A program made the translations under genes and the position numbers. A DNA stretch of 64,000 nt from Rhodoferax sp. TS-BS-61-7 (GTDB lineage: Bacteria; Pseudomonadota; Gammaproteobacteria; Burkholderiales; Burkholderiaceae_C): NCBI RefSeq assembly GCF_002943465.1, contig NZ_PTQY01000001.1, positions 372,001-436,000 of the forward strand, written 5' to 3'. The notes under the pieces are model-generated. The model was not told where the DNA came from and did not search any database. It saw only the letters and a list, made by a program, of their open reading frames with translations. Below are positions 61,496-64,000 of the stretch, in pieces. Each line of letters opens with the position of its first letter. Position 1 is the stretch's first letter.

Positions 61496-63418
61496 ATGAC
61501 TCTCAACGTGTGTTCCCGTTGGGTTGGTGCAGTGCTGCTGGCATGCGGAGCAGCGGTGGCCGCTTGGGCCGCTACACCGGGTCACACCACCGATTTCCCC
61601 CTCATTGCGCTTACGGACACCACGCCCACCCGCATAGAGCTGGGCGCCCATCTGGCCTACCTGGAAGACCCGGATCGCAAACTCTCGCAGGAGCAGGCCA
61701 GCGGCCCGCTGCAGACCTGGGTCGGCATGGACCGTACCAGCCCCAACTTCGGCTTTACCGACAAGGCGTACTGGTTCCGCTTCGCACTGGACAACCGCAC
61801 AGACAAAACCCAGCAGCGCCTGCTGGAGCTGCCCCGAGCCTTCATCGACGACGTGCGCCTGTTCCACCTGCACGACAGCCAGCTGATCACCAAATACGCG
61901 CTGGGCGACGAACAGCCCTTTGTGCAACGCGTAGTGCAGCACCAGAACCTGGTGATGCCGCTCACGCTGGCCCCCGGTGTGCACCAGATCTACCTGCGCA
62001 TGGCCTCCAGCGGCACCATCGAGGCGCCGCTGCGCCTGTGGGAGCCTGCCGCCTTCCAAGCCGCCGCGGCCAAAGAACATTTGCTGGCTGGTGCCGTGCT
62101 GGGCATGCTGGTGGTGATGATCGTCTACAACCTGTTCATCTACCTGTCCACGCGCGACATCAACTACCTTTACTACATCGCCTTCGTGGCCAGCTACCTG
62201 TTGTTCTGGAGCACGCTGTGGGGCTACACCTTTGCCTATGTGTGGCCCAACGAGATCCGCTGGAACAGCATTGCGGTGCCGGTGTTCATCGCCTCAGCCT
62301 GCGTAGCGGCCAGCCTGTTTGCCGACAGCTTTCTCAAGCTGCGCCGCTTCTCGCGCCCGCTGCACTGGGGCGTGCTGGGCCTGGCCTGGGCGAGTGCGCT
62401 GCTGCTGGCGGGCAGCTTTGTGCTGCCCTACCAGCTCATCATCCGGGTCAACTCGGCCATGATTCTGGTGGTGTCGGTGGTGGCGCTGGTGTGTGGCTAC
62501 TGGCGCTGGTGGGCCGGTGCGCGTTTTGCGCGTTTCTACTGCCTGTCTTGGACCTCGGTGTTCGTGGGGGTGAGCGTGTTGACGATTGGTAAGTTCGGCC
62601 TGCTGCCGTCCAACTTCTGGATCGATAACGCCTCGCAAATCGGTGTCATGCTGCTGGTGCTGCTGCTGTCCTTCACGCTGGCCGACCGCATCAACACCGA
62701 CCGTAGCCTGCGCATCAATGCCCAGGCCGTGGCGCTGGCCCATGCACAAAAAGCCCGCGCCTCACAAAAAGCCCTGATCGACTCCACCGCCCAAGCCAAC
62801 CGCGAGCTGGAAAGCCGCGTGCAGGAACGCACCAACGAGCTGCACGATGCGCTGGAAAAGCTGCAGACCCTGAACGCGCAGCTGCAGCGCCTCTCCAACA
62901 CTGACAGCCTGACCCAGGTCGGCAACCGTGCCTACTTTGACGAAGCCCTGCAGACCGAACACAAACGCGCCAGCCGCCAGAAGCAGCCGCTGGCCCTGCT
63001 GCTGCTGGACATCGACCACTTCAAATCCATCAACGACACCTGGGGCCACCCGGCGGGTGACGCCTGCCTGCGTTACCTGGCCGACTTTCTGCGCCAAAAG
63101 GTGCAGCGCGCCGGTGATGTGCTGGCCCGTTACGGCGGTGAAGAGTTTGTGGTGCTGCTGATCAACAGCACCCTGGGCGACGCGCTGGACGTGGCAGAAG
63201 AGTTGCGCGCCGACATCGCCAGGCTGGAGATCCCGATCGAGGGCCGCAACCTGCGCATCACGGCCAGCTTTGGGGTGGCCAGCGCGATTCCGGCCAGCCT
63301 GACTTCGACCGCTACGCTGGTGGCCGATGCCGACAAGGCCCTGTACGAAGCCAAACACCACGGCCGCAACTGCGTGCGCGCCGCAGTGCCACGTATCAGC
63401 ACCCGGCAAATCAGCTGA
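61496..63418 (+). CDS. 7TM-DISM diguanylate cyclase
   Basis: 640 residues. Signal peptide, then a 7TMR-DISM extracellular domain (GFTDKAYWFRFALDNRTDKT, YLRMASSGTIEAPLRLW), seven membrane spans (about 190-395), a coiled coil (KALIDSTAQANRELESRVQE) and a GGDEF domain. The active-site motif is GGEEF at 547-551, an accepted variant, and RAGD five residues before it is an RxxD inhibitory site. It starts 41 bases after the SRP RNA. Makes cyclic di-GMP on an external signal; the ligand is unknown. Confidence 0.95.
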   Translation: MTLNVCSRWVGAVLLACGAAVAAWAATPGHTTDFPLIALTDTTPTRIELGAHLAYLEDPDRKLSQEQASGPLQTWVGMDRTSPNFGFTDKAYWFRFALDNRTDKTQQRLLELPRAFIDDVRLFHLHDSQLITKYALGDEQPFVQRVVQHQNLVMPLTLAPGVHQIYLRMASSGTIEAPLRLWEPAAFQAAAAKEHLLAGAVLGMLVVMIVYNLFIYLSTRDINYLYYIAFVASYLLFWSTLWGYTFAYVWPNEIRWNSIAVPVFIASACVAASLFADSFLKLRRFSRPLHWGVLGLAWASALLLAGSFVLPYQLIIRVNSAMILVVSVVALVCGYWRWWAGARFARFYCLSWTSVFVGVSVLTIGKFGLLPSNFWIDNASQIGVMLLVLLLSFTLADRINTDRSLRINAQAVALAHAQKARASQKALIDSTAQANRELESRVQERTNELHDALEKLQTLNAQLQRLSNTDSLTQVGNRAYFDEALQTEHKRASRQKQPLALLLLDIDHFKSINDTWGHPAGDACLRYLADFLRQKVQRAGDVLARYGGEEFVVLLINSTLGDALDVAEELRADIARLEIPIEGRNLRITASFGVASAIPASLTSTATLVADADKALYEAKHHGRNCVRAAVPRISTRQIS

Positions 63419-63421
63419 TTC

Positions 63422-63475
63422 GCTACTAATTTAGTAGCTGCTCGCGCTTATTCCACGAGGGCTAGGCGCTGATTT
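63422..63475 (+). repeat. Dispersed element, copy 10 (after the 7TM cyclase gene)
   Basis: The clearest left hairpin: GCTACTAA, T, TTAGTAGC. Then TGCTCGCGCTTATTCCAC and GAGGGCTAGGCGCTGATTTC. It begins three bases after the cyclase stop. Confidence 0.85.
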
Positions 63476-63491
63476 CTTATCAAAACCGGCC

Positions 63492-64000
63492 TCAGGCCCG
63501 CACATAGGCCAAGGCGCCCTGCCCGGCCGCCATCCCACTGGCAAAGCAGGCCTGCAACAGGTAACCGCCCGTGGGCGCCTCCCAGTCCAGCATCTCCCCC
63601 GCGCAGAACACGCCAGGCAACTGTTCCAGCATAAGCTGGGGCGTGAGCACCTCAAACAGCACCCCACCGGCCGTGCTGATGGCTTCGTCGATCGGGCGCG
63701 CGGCCTGCAGCGGGATGGGCAGGGCCTTGATAGCCGCTGCCAGCTGGGCCGGGTCGTTCATCGCCTCTTTGGACAGGCGCTCATGCAGGATGGCGGACTT
63801 GATGCCCTCCAGGTGCAAGCGGCTCTTCAGGTGGCTGGACAGCGAACGGCTGCCGCGCGGGTGGCGTACTTCGGCCAGCACCTTCTCAGCCGGCACATCC
63901 GGCAGCAGGTCCAGCGTGAAGCTGGCGCTGCCGTTGCGAATGATCTCGTCGCGCAGCAGACTGGACGCGGCATAGACCAGGCTGCCTTCCACGCCCGTGG
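63492..64000 (-). CDS. HI0933/YhiN-family flavoprotein, C-terminal part (runs off the window)
   Basis: About 169 codons of an NAD(P)/FAD-dependent oxidoreductase of the HI0933 family (BaiN/YhiN-like). Family blocks are TGVEGSLVYAAS at the window edge, ARPIDEAISTAGGV and, at the end, LPGVFCAGEMLDWEAPTGGY followed by LLQACFASGMAAGQGAL. The frame is open to the last base and the start is beyond it. Substrate is not known from the sequence. Confidence 0.88.
   Translation of the reverse strand, partial: TGVEGSLVYAASSLLRDEIIRNGSASFTLDLLPDVPAEKVLAEVRHPRGSRSLSSHLKSRLHLEGIKSAILHERLSKEAMNDPAQLAAAIKALPIPLQAARPIDEAISTAGGVLFEVLTPQLMLEQLPGVFCAGEMLDWEAPTGGYLLQACFASGMAAGQGALAYVRA

Overview
The window is a gene-dense, GC-rich chromosomal segment from a betaproteobacterium, most likely family Comamonadaceae (Rhodoferax, Polaromonas or Acidovorax type). 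I infer this from gene content and order: a Bug-type TctC receptor in a malonate operon, ilvBHC-pssA-leuA, dnaX-ybaB-recR, an aat-bpt pair, DUF3619/DUF3106 genes and a small 4.5S RNA. I see no insertion sequence, prophage, integrase or CRISPR array. No stretch longer than about 300 bases lacks a gene.

Layout. 1-4414: malonate utilisation operon on the minus strand (matR, malonyl-CoA decarboxylase, tricarboxylate-type receptor, crotonase-like protein, start of malonyl-CoA synthetase). 4482-8856: lgt, a LysR regulator divergent from ilvD, a Trp-rich membrane peptide and a small cytochrome c. 8890-14994: acs, two unrelated fumarases transcribed divergently, and murI. 15035-17673: tRNA-Pro and tRNA-Arg, the N-degron transferases aat and bpt, and an IclR regulator. 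17712-25036: a penicillin-binding endopeptidase, then branched-chain amino acid synthesis with pssA (leuA, pssA, ilvC, ilvH, ilvB). 25308-31282: an RNA polymerase sigma factor operon with DUF3619, DUF3106, RDD and dgkA, then PII, NAD synthase and a PF04339 protein. 31299-43098: chemoreceptor and CheW, wax ester synthase and lipase, soluble and membrane pyrophosphatases, then a response regulator facing a TonB receptor / binding protein / hybrid kinase operon, which continues to 45035. 45130-53400: moaA-mobA, an RND efflux pair, rnhA, a methyltransferase and gloB. 53397-58461: a lytic transglycosylase, then MAPEG-recR-ybaB-dnaX. 58537-64000: a PotD-like binding protein overlapping a diguanylate cyclase gene, the SRP RNA, a second diguanylate cyclase, and the end of a flavoprotein gene.

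The strongest unexplained signal is a dispersed element of about 50-60 bp (ten copies found by eye). It sits in spacers and also inside seven genes without breaking the frame. In each orientation the in-gene copies are read in the same frame, which resembles the protein-inserted palindromic elements of Rickettsia. Other notable points are a probable dnaX slippage site with stops in both alternative frames, a PotD-like protein with a diguanylate cyclase that recalls NspS/MbaA, a transporter-less binding protein between a TonB receptor and a hybrid kinase, and two divergent genes whose start codons overlap. All family assignments come from reading translations, with no database search.
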